Assembly (NCBI GenBank): GCA_963753905.1 | Contig: CAVWDZ010000002.1 | Coordinates: forward strand, 310,001 to 374,000 | DNA from: Bog-756 sp963753905 | GTDB lineage: Bacteria; Actinomycetota; Acidimicrobiia; Acidimicrobiales; RAAP-2 | Direction of reading: 5' to 3' | Length of the DNA stretch: 64,000 nt | Shown here: positions 38,895-47,254 of the stretch, one piece after another | How the letters are laid out: each line of letters opens with the position of its first letter | Position numbering within the stretch: the first letter of the stretch is position 1 | Notes under the pieces: model-generated | What the model was told of the DNA's origin: nothing | Seen by the model: the letters and a program-made list of their open reading frames with translations, nothing else | The model's database searches: none | Made by a program: the position numbers and the translations under genes

Positions 38895-40380
38895 CTTCCG
38901 CCACGGCCACGAGGGACCGCAGCCACCGGTCGTCGAACCAGGTGCGCAGCGGCAGCCGGGCCGGGGGCAGGTCTCGGTAGACGAGCACACCGCTGCCGGG
39001 CGACACCCTGCGCAGTGCGTCCGGCGGCGCGAGCCGGCGCACCGAGGGCGAGTGGGTGGTGCTCGGGCCACCCCGTCCCCCCGAGGTGGTGGCGGGCAGG
39101 GCCAACTCCTCCTCTCCCATCAGGGTGCTCGCGTAGTCGAGCGTCGACGGATCGGAGATGCCCGAGAGGAAGAGCTTGGCTCGATGGTTGTTGACGACCG
39201 TCGACGCCCTCGGGCCGAACCGTGCGCTGATCTGGGCCAGGTCGTGCCACACCGTCACCAGCTGCACCCCGTGTCCCGCCGCGGTGGCGGCGAGCGCATC
39301 GAGGTCGGAGAGCGGGGCGATGTTTGCCGCCTCGTCGAGCACGACCAGGAGCGGTGGATCGAGCGGGCGCCCGGAGCGGGCCACCCGGTCGTACGCACGG
39401 TCGAGCACGGCGCGCAACACGCCCACGAACAGCGGGGTGAGCCGACGCTGGTCGTGGGCCGGTGCGCAGAGGTAGAGGGTGTCGGTGCCCGAGAGCAGCC
39501 GGTCGGGATCCACGGGTTCGCCACCGGCATCTCCGAGCGTCCCGCCCGAGCATCCCGGGCTGCCGGCGAAGGGCTCGAGCAGGGTCTCGACCGTCGTGGC
39601 GATCGAGCTGCGCTGGCGCTCCTCCTTGGCGAAGGCGGACCGGGCGGCGTCGAGGGCTTCGGGTACCCCGGTCCGGCCGAGCAGGGCGAGCACCTCCTCC
39701 TCCTCGCCGGTCTCCACCCAGTGGAGGACGTCGGCCATCTCTTTGCGGCCGTGGGCGGCGGCAAAGAGGAGCGGCGCCAGCATCCGCGCGGCCGTCGCGT
39801 ACCAGAAGTCACCGTCGCTCATGGTCCCGACCGATGCCCGGCCCACCTCGGTGAGGGTGGCGGCCGCGCGGCGCGCCCCGGGCCAGGTGCGGGCCCCCGG
39901 CAGCGGCGACCAGGGGGACGGCGGAACTCCCGTGGTGCCGGTCGGGTCGAAGCACTGGATCCGTCCGAGGGTCCGGCGGTGGGCGACCGTGTGCGCGAGC
40001 AGGTCGGACTTCACGCTCGCCGCGAGCACCGGGCCCCGCCACTCGAGGATGGCCGGCACGGCGAAGCCCGACGTCTTTGCCGACTGGGTCGGCCCGAAGA
40101 CGATGACCGACTGCGCCGCCTCGGCCGCGACCAGCCGACGTCCCGACCGGCCGAGGGCCAGGCGCCCCGGAGGAGGCGTCCGTCCGGCGACCACGAGCTC
40201 CTTCAGATCGGTGGGCCGGGCCCACCGCGCGCCCGCGCGCCGTCGGGCCGCTGCTCCCCGGGCACGCCGGTCGACCGCATGATGCAGGGGACTCCTCGAA
40301 CCGGTCGCGGGCTTCGGGAACAGGGCGGCAGCACCCAATGCCGCCGCGCCGAGGACGACGGCCGTCGAGGACGCGCTCAC
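38710..40380 (-). CDS. VirD4/TraD-like coupling ATPase of a type IV secretion-like cluster
   Basis: 556 residues from GTG 40380 (GTGA overlap with the VirB4-like gene). N-terminal membrane helix (SSTAVVLGAAALGAAALF), Walker A VFGPTQSAKTSGFAVPAIL, Walker B LLVVLDEAANIAPL and QLVTVWHDLAQISARFG, all VirD4/TraG/TraD features. It should sit at the inner membrane and feed substrate into the channel. The last ~60 residues are low-complexity Arg/Pro/Gly and run antisense to the end of the amidase gene, so the true stop may be poorly constrained. It is last in the five-gene operon. Confidence 0.85.
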   Translation of the reverse strand: MSASSTAVVLGAAALGAAALFPKPATGSRSPLHHAVDRRARGAAARRRAGARWARPTDLKELVVAGRTPPPGRLALGRSGRRLVAAEAAQSVIVFGPTQSAKTSGFAVPAILEWRGPVLAASVKSDLLAHTVAHRRTLGRIQCFDPTGTTGVPPSPWSPLPGARTWPGARRAAATLTEVGRASVGTMSDGDFWYATAARMLAPLLFAAAHGRKEMADVLHWVETGEEEEVLALLGRTGVPEALDAARSAFAKEERQRSSIATTVETLLEPFAGSPGCSGGTLGDAGGEPVDPDRLLSGTDTLYLCAPAHDQRRLTPLFVGVLRAVLDRAYDRVARSGRPLDPPLLVVLDEAANIAPLSDLDALAATAAGHGVQLVTVWHDLAQISARFGPRASTVVNNHRAKLFLSGISDPSTLDYASTLMGEEELALPATTSGGRGGPSTTHSPSVRRLAPPDALRRVSPGSGVLVYRDLPPARLPLRTWFDDRWLRSLVAVAEVRPEPRGRPVARAGRALLRGPGPGGDAPRGGDRSPADPPASRRPTRPGSTPPADRPDWRGW

Positions 40381-41687
40381 CCGTCCCGCTCCGGCCGGAC
40401 CCCGATCGGTTCGGTCATCGCCTCGTCGGTGTCGGCCAGCCACAGCTCCCCCGCCGCCAACCGGTGCTCGACCAGGAACGAGCGGCGCCCGACCTTCCAG
40501 AGGGCGGTGCCCCGCCGCAGCTCGGTGACCAGCTCGGCCTCCGTCGCGGTCAACCCGAGCAGTTCACCGGTCCGGGCCACCTCGCCCGGGGACTGCGCAT
40601 AGACGACCCGGGTCTCCGAATCGGACAGGAGCCCTTCGGCCAGGCCGACCTGCTCCGAGCCGACCGCGCCCACCGTGCCGAGGTCGGAGAGCCGGTGGAG
40701 CACGGCCATGTTGGCGACCCCGAGCGCGCGCGAGAGCTTCCACGAGGTCTGGAGCCAGCGGGCCACCCCGAGATTGCCGAGGATGGCCCACGCCTCGTCG
40801 ACCACCAGCAGGATCCGGCGGCGACTGCTGCTCACCACGTGCTGCAGCCAGGCCGCCGCGCAGGCCATGAGCACGCCGAGCGCCGGCGAATGGTAGACGG
40901 CGGCGAGGTCGAGCACGACCAGGGGACCGTCGAGGCGAAGCCCGTCGGTGGTCGGCCCGTCGAACATGCCCCGCAGGTCCCCGTGGACCAGGCGGCGCAG
41001 CTCGAGCGCAACGTCCCGCCCTTCCTCCATCAGATCGACCCGGGTGGTGCGCAGCGAAGAGGCAGCGTCCGCTCCAGGGTCGAGGAGGGCCTCGACCACC
41101 TGGGGGAGGGTGGGTGCCTGCATGGCGCCGACCCGGGCACGGTCCTCGGCGGCTCCGACCGCGGCATCCACGGCGGCGCGCTCGCGGGGCAGCAGTTCGC
41201 GTCCCAGACAGGCGATCGCCAGCGATGCGGTCAGGTTGGTGCGCCGCCGCCGACCGTCCGCGACGGGGTCGGTCCCGGACCCCGACCCGTCTCCGGACGC
41301 GTCGGTGTCCAGCGGGTTGAGCCGGATGCTGCCACCGGGGCGCAGCGAGAGCGGGACGACCCCCCATGCCTCGGCCAGACGACCGTACTCACCCTTCGGA
41401 TCGATCACCCAGGCGTGGCGACCGAAGACAGCCTGGCGCCAGAGGTAGGACTTCACGAAGGAGCTCTTGCCCCGGCCGATCTGGCCGATGACCACCATGT
41501 TGGGATTGGTCACCGCGCCCTGCCGGTAGAGGGTGAACGGGTCGTAGACGAACGAACCCCCGAGGAGATCCCGGCCGATGAGCACCCCCTCGTGCCCGAG
41601 GCCGGCCTCGCTCACCAGTGGGTAGGCGGCCCCGAGATGGCGGGTCGTGGCCACATGGGCCGGGAGCCCGGGCGGCAGACGGCTCAC
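40377..41687 (-). CDS. VirB4-like ATPase
   Basis: 436 residues from GTG 41687. NMVVIGQIGRGKSSFVKSYL is the Walker A region, WVIDPKGEYGRLAEAWG follows as in VirB4/TraC, and ILLVVDEAWAIL is Walker B with LGVANMAVLHRLSDL after it. It drives assembly and transport of a type IV secretion machine. It lacks the long N-terminal VirB4 domain; the SCO6880-like protein encoded just upstream may supply that part. It has 4-bp overlaps on both sides. Confidence 0.85.
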   Translation of the reverse strand: MSRLPPGLPAHVATTRHLGAAYPLVSEAGLGHEGVLIGRDLLGGSFVYDPFTLYRQGAVTNPNMVVIGQIGRGKSSFVKSYLWRQAVFGRHAWVIDPKGEYGRLAEAWGVVPLSLRPGGSIRLNPLDTDASGDGSGSGTDPVADGRRRRTNLTASLAIACLGRELLPRERAAVDAAVGAAEDRARVGAMQAPTLPQVVEALLDPGADAASSLRTTRVDLMEEGRDVALELRRLVHGDLRGMFDGPTTDGLRLDGPLVVLDLAAVYHSPALGVLMACAAAWLQHVVSSSRRRILLVVDEAWAILGNLGVARWLQTSWKLSRALGVANMAVLHRLSDLGTVGAVGSEQVGLAEGLLSDSETRVVYAQSPGEVARTGELLGLTATEAELVTELRRGTALWKVGRRSFLVEHRLAAGELWLADTDEAMTEPIGVRPERDG

Positions 41688-43225
41688 GCGAGCCCCCGCC
41701 CGACGGGGATGCCGCAGAGCAGCGCCGCGTCCTGCTGCCCGTAGAGGAGACGCACCTCGAGCCGGGCCTGGCCGGCAGCCTGCTCGAGCGCGCTCGAGGC
41801 GGCGGTGAGCTCATCCCTCGAGTCGGCTGTCACCGTGAGGTATCCCGAGAACCGGAACTGGGCGTGCCCGTCGGCAAGCTCGGTGTCCCTGGCCTCCACG
41901 CTCTCCCGTTCTCTCGCATGGCGCGCGGTGACCAGGAACCCGCCCCGCCGCCGGAGCTCGCCGTCGGCCAGATCGGCCGTTCGGGACTGGGCCACCTGGC
42001 GGGCGGCACGGAGCGGGCCGACCGGCTCCATCACCAGCGAGAGCGAGCGCCGGAGGGGAGCGAACAGGAGTGGGCCGAGGAAGTCGGGGGTGACCTCCAC
42101 CCGCGGCCATTCGGCGATCCAGTAGACCGCGTGCCAGACCGCGTCGGTCCGGACCGCGTCCCAGCAGGGCTCGACCGCCATCGGCCACGGCGTGCCGGAT
42201 GGCCGCCCCTCGTCGGGTCGCGGAGCTCCGGGAGCGGCCCGGCGCCACGGGCCGGCGAGGACCGCGCCGAGCGCGCCCGGACCGAGGACGCCGTCCACGA
42301 CGACCTCGGCGCCTTCGAGGGCACGACGGAGGGCGTCCACCTCACGCGCCAGCACCGCGCCCGCGCCGTGCAACCCACCGCCGGCGGCGCGGACCGTCCG
42401 GACGGCACGCGCGGGACGCAGGGTCACCGCCAACACCACCTGGTGCCGGCGGGTCACCGGCGACGACTCGTCGACCAGGGCGCGATAGCTCGCGCCCGCG
42501 GGTGTGTGGGCCCCGAGCACGGCCCGCTCGTCCATGTACCCAGTCACGGATGCCCCGTCGTCGGGCAGGCAGGTCTCGACCCACTGGACGCGGTGCACGG
42601 CGCAGCCCTCTCGGGCCAGGGACGCGAGCGCCCGGGCCCAGGCCCCCACCCGTGCGTCCTGGTCGTCGGGACCCAGCAGGGCGAAGCTGTTCCCACGCAA
42701 CGCGAGCACCGCGGTCAGCGCCCGACCCGGGCGATCGACCACCACGCCCATGGTCACCGACGGGCGTGCGGGATCGACCGGGAGTGCCTCGACCCCGAGC
42801 CCGTCGAACGGAGTCCGGCCACCCCCGGGCTGACCACGCGGCGTCGGGCACCTGCAGGCCCCGAGGCCCGGGGGGACCCGCCCACCATCGACCGCGACCG
42901 GAACGCCCAGCCGCGGCCCCGGGTGCAGCTGACGACGGCGGCCGGCCGCCCCGGCCCACGCCCAGCGGACCACCAGGGGGAGCCACTGCTCACCGGTCCG
43001 TCCCGCCACCGGCCAGAAGGCCAGGGCCACGGCCGCCCCCACGATGATGACCGCTGCGACCACGCCGGGCGCCGACGGACCGGCCCGCAGTGCCAGCACC
43101 GCCAGCAGCAGTCCGGTGGCCACGGCGGCGATCTGTCCTCCACGCCAGCCGGCGATCACGCCCCGTCGCTCGAGCGGCGGGAACCGGTAGCGCACCCGGT
43201 GGTCGCGACCGTCTCCTCCGCTCAC
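41684..43225 (-). CDS. SCO6880-family type IV secretion-associated membrane protein
   Basis: 513 residues from GTG 43225, overlapping the VirB6-like stop. Two N-terminal membrane helices (QIAAVATGLLLAVLALRAG, VVAAVIIVGAAVALAF) resemble the TrbD/PrgI-like module, and the rest (WLPLVVRWAWAG, VVDRPGRALTAVLALRGNSFALLG, ALASLAREGCAVHRVQWVE) matches actinobacterial SCO6880-like proteins found beside VirB4-like ATPases. It has no Walker motif. It is probably the N-terminal VirB4 equivalent that couples the ATPase to the membrane complex. Family recognition is from gene order and membrane/arrangement pattern. Confidence 0.72.
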   Translation of the reverse strand: MSGGDGRDHRVRYRFPPLERRGVIAGWRGGQIAAVATGLLLAVLALRAGPSAPGVVAAVIIVGAAVALAFWPVAGRTGEQWLPLVVRWAWAGAAGRRRQLHPGPRLGVPVAVDGGRVPPGLGACRCPTPRGQPGGGRTPFDGLGVEALPVDPARPSVTMGVVVDRPGRALTAVLALRGNSFALLGPDDQDARVGAWARALASLAREGCAVHRVQWVETCLPDDGASVTGYMDERAVLGAHTPAGASYRALVDESSPVTRRHQVVLAVTLRPARAVRTVRAAGGGLHGAGAVLAREVDALRRALEGAEVVVDGVLGPGALGAVLAGPWRRAAPGAPRPDEGRPSGTPWPMAVEPCWDAVRTDAVWHAVYWIAEWPRVEVTPDFLGPLLFAPLRRSLSLVMEPVGPLRAARQVAQSRTADLADGELRRRGGFLVTARHARERESVEARDTELADGHAQFRFSGYLTVTADSRDELTAASSALEQAAGQARLEVRLLYGQQDAALLCGIPVGRGLA

Positions 43226-44715
43226 CGGTCGCGCCGGTCCGGTGCGGGGCGGGTCGCGACCAGACGCACCCCGAGCGCGTCTTTGCCGAGGGCGTCCGCG
43301 GTGAGCGCACCGGACTGCCGCGGCAGCGGGCGCAAGCCATCCCCCGGCTCGGCATCGGAACCCGGCGACGGCGCGCGAACCGGATCGTCGCGCGGCCCAC
43401 CGTCCTCCAGCCAGCGCCGGTAGGTTGCGGTCGACCCGGGGTGCGGCTCCCACATCGGGATCCCGTCACCCGGGGATCTGCCGGTGCCGACGCCGGCCGT
43501 GCGGGCGGCCGGTCTACCCGCGCCGTGCTCCATCACCCGACCGGCGATGCCACCCGCACCCCCACCTGCACCGCCACCCGCACCGCCCACCGTGCCCCCA
43601 CCCGCACCGCCCACCGTGCCGATGGCGGCGCCCGGTCCGCCGAGCGAGCCGGCCACCGAGGCACGCATCGCGACAGCGGCCAGCCCCTTGAGCGGAGCCA
43701 CGGACCGACCGCGGGCCCGGGTCCCCAACCCCTCGAGCTGACTGACCGCGCCGGACTCGACAAACGGAACCAGTTTGAACAGTGCCCACGGAGCAACCGC
43801 GGCCAGCAGCAGGAGCGCGGCACCGCCCAGGACGGAGGCGAACCCGCCGCCGGCCGAGGATGGGCCGGTCGGGGTCGAGCCCGTCCCTGAGGCCAGTGCC
43901 CCGGCGGCCAGGCTCAGGACCGCGACGATGACGAACTTGGAGAGGACGAGCGCGACCAGGGTGTCGACGAGGCGGCGACACCAGTGGGCGATGGCCGGCC
44001 AGGCCAGGCTGGCGAGGGCCAGGGGCAGGAAGAGGACCGCCACGTAGACGGCGGCCGAGCGGATGAGCAGCTCGATCCAGACCATCACCGCGCCGACGAC
44101 CACCGCGATCGCGCCGAGGAAGACGACGAAGGACGGGGCGCCCGGCTGCCCGGCGGCACCACCGGTAGACAAACCGTCGACGACCGAGGACAGGAAGTGG
44201 CCGGTGTCGAGACCCGCTCCCTGTGCAACCGCCGCGCTCATCTCGTCCGTCACAGCCAGTCCGAACTGGACGAGGCTGACCCCCAGTGCGGTGAGCAGCA
44301 GCGCGAGCGGCACGTTTACCAGAACCGACCGCAGCAACAGCGATGCGCTCTGGCGGTAGACGGCCTGGACGATCCCGAGCAGGAGGAGTGGGAGCACGAC
44401 CACCCCGGCGAGGGCGGCCATGGTCTCGTAGTGGGCGGCGAACCACGGGGCGCCGAGCTCGACCGAGGTACTCGCTGCGAGCACGCCCCCGATCTGTCCG
44501 AGCAGCCAGACCGCGCCGTCGGTGACCCAGCTGCCGAGGGCGTTGAGGACGCTGTCCACCCCGAACCCGGCCACCTGGGTCACGGCCGAGCCGGCCACCC
44601 CGGTCACCCCCGATGCGGCCTGGCAGAGCGGCCCGAGGCCTGCACCGCCGAGCGCGCCGGCGGCAGGCGAGCAGGCAAGCGGCGGAACAGCCGGGAGCGC
44701 GGCGAGGGGCGACAC
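43222..44715 (-). CDS. VirB6/TrbL-like polytopic membrane protein
   Basis: 497 residues. Six or seven membrane helices occupy about 30-330 (for example MAALAGVVVLPLLLLGIVQAV, LVNVPLALLLTALGVSLVQFG, FVVFLGAIAVVVGAVMVWIELL, ALLLLAAVAPWALFKLVPF), the TrbL/VirB6 channel pattern. The ~165-residue tail is cytoplasmic, with a Gly-rich run made of repeated GGAGG(G/T) codons (43549-43620) and then a disordered charged end. It probably forms the inner-membrane pore. It follows the VirB2-like gene by one base. Confidence 0.78.
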   Translation of the reverse strand: MSPLAALPAVPPLACSPAAGALGGAGLGPLCQAASGVTGVAGSAVTQVAGFGVDSVLNALGSWVTDGAVWLLGQIGGVLAASTSVELGAPWFAAHYETMAALAGVVVLPLLLLGIVQAVYRQSASLLLRSVLVNVPLALLLTALGVSLVQFGLAVTDEMSAAVAQGAGLDTGHFLSSVVDGLSTGGAAGQPGAPSFVVFLGAIAVVVGAVMVWIELLIRSAAVYVAVLFLPLALASLAWPAIAHWCRRLVDTLVALVLSKFVIVAVLSLAAGALASGTGSTPTGPSSAGGGFASVLGGAALLLLAAVAPWALFKLVPFVESGAVSQLEGLGTRARGRSVAPLKGLAAVAMRASVAGSLGGPGAAIGTVGGAGGGTVGGAGGGAGGGAGGIAGRVMEHGAGRPAARTAGVGTGRSPGDGIPMWEPHPGSTATYRRWLEDGGPRDDPVRAPSPGSDAEPGDGLRPLPRQSGALTADALGKDALGVRLVATRPAPDRRDR

Positions 44716-44716
44716 C

Positions 44717-45082
44717 TCAGTGCACGCCCTGGCCGGCGGTGAAGAAGAAGTTGACGATGGCCGGTCCGGCGCCGATCAGCAGTGCGGCGAGTCCGGAGAT
44801 GAGCACCGCCCGGCGGCCGACGTAGGACTGCTGGTAGTTCTGGCCGTGGGAGCCGAGCGCCCAGGCTGCAGCCCCGACCAGCAGCCCGACCAGCGAGAGG
44901 GCGAGCGCCCATCCCCCGATCCCGTTCATGAGGTGTTGGAGCACCTGCCCGCCGGGCAGGGCGTTGGTATCGGGGTCCAGCGTGACGTCGTTGGTCCGCA
45001 CGGCCACACCGGAGTGCGGCGGGAGCCACGCCGAGGGGAGATGCACGGTGTTCAGCAGTCGGGGCAGGAGTGTCGGTGTCAT
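44717..45082 (-). CDS. Small VirB2-like membrane protein
   Basis: 121 residues from ATG 45082, which lies six bases after TATGGT. Two hydrophobic helices, WALALSLVGLLVGAAAWALG and RAVLISGLAALLIGAGPAIVNFFF, are separated by a short basic loop (QNYQQSYVGRR). This is the pilin-like VirB2/TrbC layout, though there is no clear signal peptide. It resembles DUF6112-type proteins encoded with SCO6880-like genes. It is the first gene of the secretion operon. Confidence 0.72.
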   Translation of the reverse strand: MTPTLLPRLLNTVHLPSAWLPPHSGVAVRTNDVTLDPDTNALPGGQVLQHLMNGIGGWALALSLVGLLVGAAAWALGSHGQNYQQSYVGRRAVLISGLAALLIGAGPAIVNFFFTAGQGVH

Positions 45083-45088
45083 CAGCTC

Positions 45089-45117
45089 ACCATACGAAGC
45101 CGTACACACTATTTCAA
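45089..45117 (-). promoter_or_regulatory. Promoter of the type IV secretion-like operon
   Basis: On the minus strand TTGAAA (45117-45112), 17 bases, TATGGT (45094-45089), 6 bases, ATG 45082. It is a near-consensus sigma-70 promoter driving a leaderless message, the best-formed of those in the window. Confidence 0.7.
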
Positions 45118-45199
45118 GCTGTTTCAGTCATTTTCATGTTGTTCCCTGTTCCGAAACCCTAACGTTCCGGTGGCGCCCCGGGCCTGCCATGCTTAGGCG

Positions 45200-46438
45200 G
45201 TGAGCCCCTACGTGATCGGATACCTGGTGCTGGGCGCCGTGGCCGTGGTGGCGGTCATCGTGGCGGCCCGCCTCGGGCGGAGAGCCGGCCGGCGGAGCCT
45301 CCAGCAACGGCTCACCGCGCTCTCCAACCGCCTCGGGGTCGAACCCCCCGACGAGGGCGGGGTCGAACCCGTGCTCAGCCACCTCGAGCGGGTCACCGGG
45401 GAGGCAGCCGAGGCGGTCACCGAGGCCAGCTCGGACGCCATCCGGCTGCGCCGTGCCCTCGACACCCTCACCCAGGGAGTCATCGTCTGTGACGAGAACG
45501 GGGACGTCGCCTTCCGCAACGCCCGGGCCGTCGGGCTCATGAGCAACCGCCACGGCGACGCGCTTGCCGCCCAGGCGGTCACCGAGCAGCTCGAGAACGC
45601 CTGGCAGGAGGGGACGGCCGAGCGGACCCTCGACCTCTACGGGCCTCCCCGACAGACCCTGACCGTGCGCACCCGGCTCATCGACGACGGTCGGCGGCCG
45701 CTCGGGATCATCGCGATCATCGACGACGTCTCCGAGCGCCGGCGCCTCGAGGAGATCCGCCGCGACTTCGTGGCCAACGTGAGCCACGAGCTCAAGACCC
45801 CGATCGGCGCCCTCGGGCTGCTCGCCGAGACCCTCACCGTCGAACCCGACCCGGAGGTCGCCCAGCGGCTCGCATCCCGGATCCACGCGGAGGCCTTCCG
45901 GGTGAGCCGGATCATCGACGACCTCCTCGACCTCAGCCGCATCGAGTCGGAGGAGGCCCCGCCCCGCGAGCCGATCTACATCAACCTGGTCATGGCCGAA
46001 GCGATCGAACGGGTCCGGAGCGCCGCCGAACAGCGCCGCATTACCATCGAGCTCGATGAACCCAACCCGCCGGTCCATGTGCTGGGCGACCGCCGCCAAC
46101 TGGTGTCGGCCATCCACAGCCTGCTCGAGAACGCGGTGACCTTCTCCTACGAGGACAGCGCCGTGCAGGTCGCCGGCATCCAGGACAACGGCGAGATCCG
46201 CCTCTCGGTGGCGGACACCGGCGTGGGCATCCCCGCCCGGGACTTGGAGCGCATCTTCGAGCGCTTCTACCGGGTGGACCACGGCCGCAGCCGTTCGTCG
46301 GGTGGGACCGGACTCGGGCTCTCGATCGTCCGCCACGTGGCCAGCAACCACCAGGGCCGGGTCGAGGTCGACTCGCGCGAGGGAGAGGGATCGACCTTCA
46401 CCCTCGTCCTCCCCAATCCGCCCGAATACGCCACATGA
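45200..46438 (+). CDS. senX3: SenX3-like sensor histidine kinase
   Basis: 412 residues. One N-terminal membrane helix (VIGYLVLGAVAVVAVIVAA), a PAS-like domain (about 85-180; LTQGVIVCDENGDVAFRNA), then the HisKA box FVANVSHELKTPIGAL with H196 and the HATPase_c G boxes (LRLSVADTGVGIP, GGTGLGLSIV). It has the layout of mycobacterial SenX3, the phosphate-responsive kinase. The stop overlaps the regulator start by 4 bp. The orthology is supported by the pairing and domain order; no pst or phoU gene lies in the window to confirm a phosphate role. Confidence 0.88.
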   Translation: MSPYVIGYLVLGAVAVVAVIVAARLGRRAGRRSLQQRLTALSNRLGVEPPDEGGVEPVLSHLERVTGEAAEAVTEASSDAIRLRRALDTLTQGVIVCDENGDVAFRNARAVGLMSNRHGDALAAQAVTEQLENAWQEGTAERTLDLYGPPRQTLTVRTRLIDDGRRPLGIIAIIDDVSERRRLEEIRRDFVANVSHELKTPIGALGLLAETLTVEPDPEVAQRLASRIHAEAFRVSRIIDDLLDLSRIESEEAPPREPIYINLVMAEAIERVRSAAEQRRITIELDEPNPPVHVLGDRRQLVSAIHSLLENAVTFSYEDSAVQVAGIQDNGEIRLSVADTGVGIPARDLERIFERFYRVDHGRSRSSGGTGLGLSIVRHVASNHQGRVEVDSREGEGSTFTLVLPNPPEYAT

Positions 46439-47235
46439 GCGAATTGGCGGAGGCGGACCCGACGCAGACCAAGGTGCTCCTGGCCGAGGACGACGAGTCG
46501 TTCATCGACGCGTTGGTGATCGGCCTGGCCCGCGAGGGGTTCGACGTGACGGTCGCCCGCGACGGCACCGAGGCCCTCCGGCTGTTCGCATCGGTCGAGC
46601 CCGATCTGGTGCTGCTCGACCTCATGCTGCCGCGGCTCTCGGGCATCGACGTCTGCCGGTCCATCCGGGCCCGCTCGTCGGTGCCGATCATCATGGTCAC
46701 CGCGAAGGGCACCGAGATCGACACGGTGGTCGGCCTCGAGGTCGGGGCAGACGACTACGTCTCCAAGCCCTACCGCCTGCGCGAGCTGGTGGCCCGGATG
46801 CGGGCGGTGCTCCGGCGCACCCCCATCGGCGAGCACGGCTCCGGAACGGAACTGATCCCGGGCGACGGGGCGGCGGCCGGGCGCCACGAGGCGTCGGACA
46901 AGGCCGCACCGCCAGACGGCGCTGCAGGCGCGGTCCTCGAGGCCGGGGGCATCCAGATCGATCCCGACCGCCATCTCGTCTTCATCCGTGGCAAGGACGT
47001 GCACCTGCGGCGCAAGGAGTTCGAGCTCCTCTCGCTGCTGATGGAGAACGCAGGGCGGCTGCTGACCCGCGACGTGCTCATCGACCGGGTGTGGGGCTCC
47101 GACTACTTCGGTGACACCAAGACCCTCGACGTCCACATCAAGCGGCTTCGCAGCCACGTCGAGGAGGATCCGTCGTCTCCGAAGCTGATCACGACCATCC
47201 GGGGGGTCGGCTACCGCTTCGACGCACAGCGCTGA
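46435..47235 (+). CDS. regX3: RegX3-like OmpR-family response regulator
   Basis: 266 residues. Receiver domain with acidic pocket E18-D19-D20, phospho-acceptor D62 (LVLLDLMLPRLSG) and the conserved K in VSKPY. The C-terminal OmpR winged helix (FELLSLLMENAGRLLTRDVL, then TLDVHIKRLRSHVEEDP and GVGYRF) binds DNA. The linker between them is long, Gly/Ala-rich (about 130-165) and longer than in typical RegX3 proteins. Co-translated with the kinase. Confidence 0.9.
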   Translation: MSELAEADPTQTKVLLAEDDESFIDALVIGLAREGFDVTVARDGTEALRLFASVEPDLVLLDLMLPRLSGIDVCRSIRARSSVPIIMVTAKGTEIDTVVGLEVGADDYVSKPYRLRELVARMRAVLRRTPIGEHGSGTELIPGDGAAAGRHEASDKAAPPDGAAGAVLEAGGIQIDPDRHLVFIRGKDVHLRRKEFELLSLLMENAGRLLTRDVLIDRVWGSDYFGDTKTLDVHIKRLRSHVEEDPSSPKLITTIRGVGYRFDAQR

Positions 47236-47254
47236 GCGGTCCCGTTCCGGGTGA

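Noticed and set aside
39052..40602. 516-codon plus-strand frame opposite the coupling-protein and VirB4-like genes
   Set aside because: Antisense shadow with no domain; the minus strand carries intact Walker motifs in both proteins.
43549..43620. Regularly spaced GC-rich repeats, CRISPR-like at first sight
   Set aside because: They are Gly codons in the disordered tail of the VirB6-like protein; units are only about 9-24 bp with no spacers.
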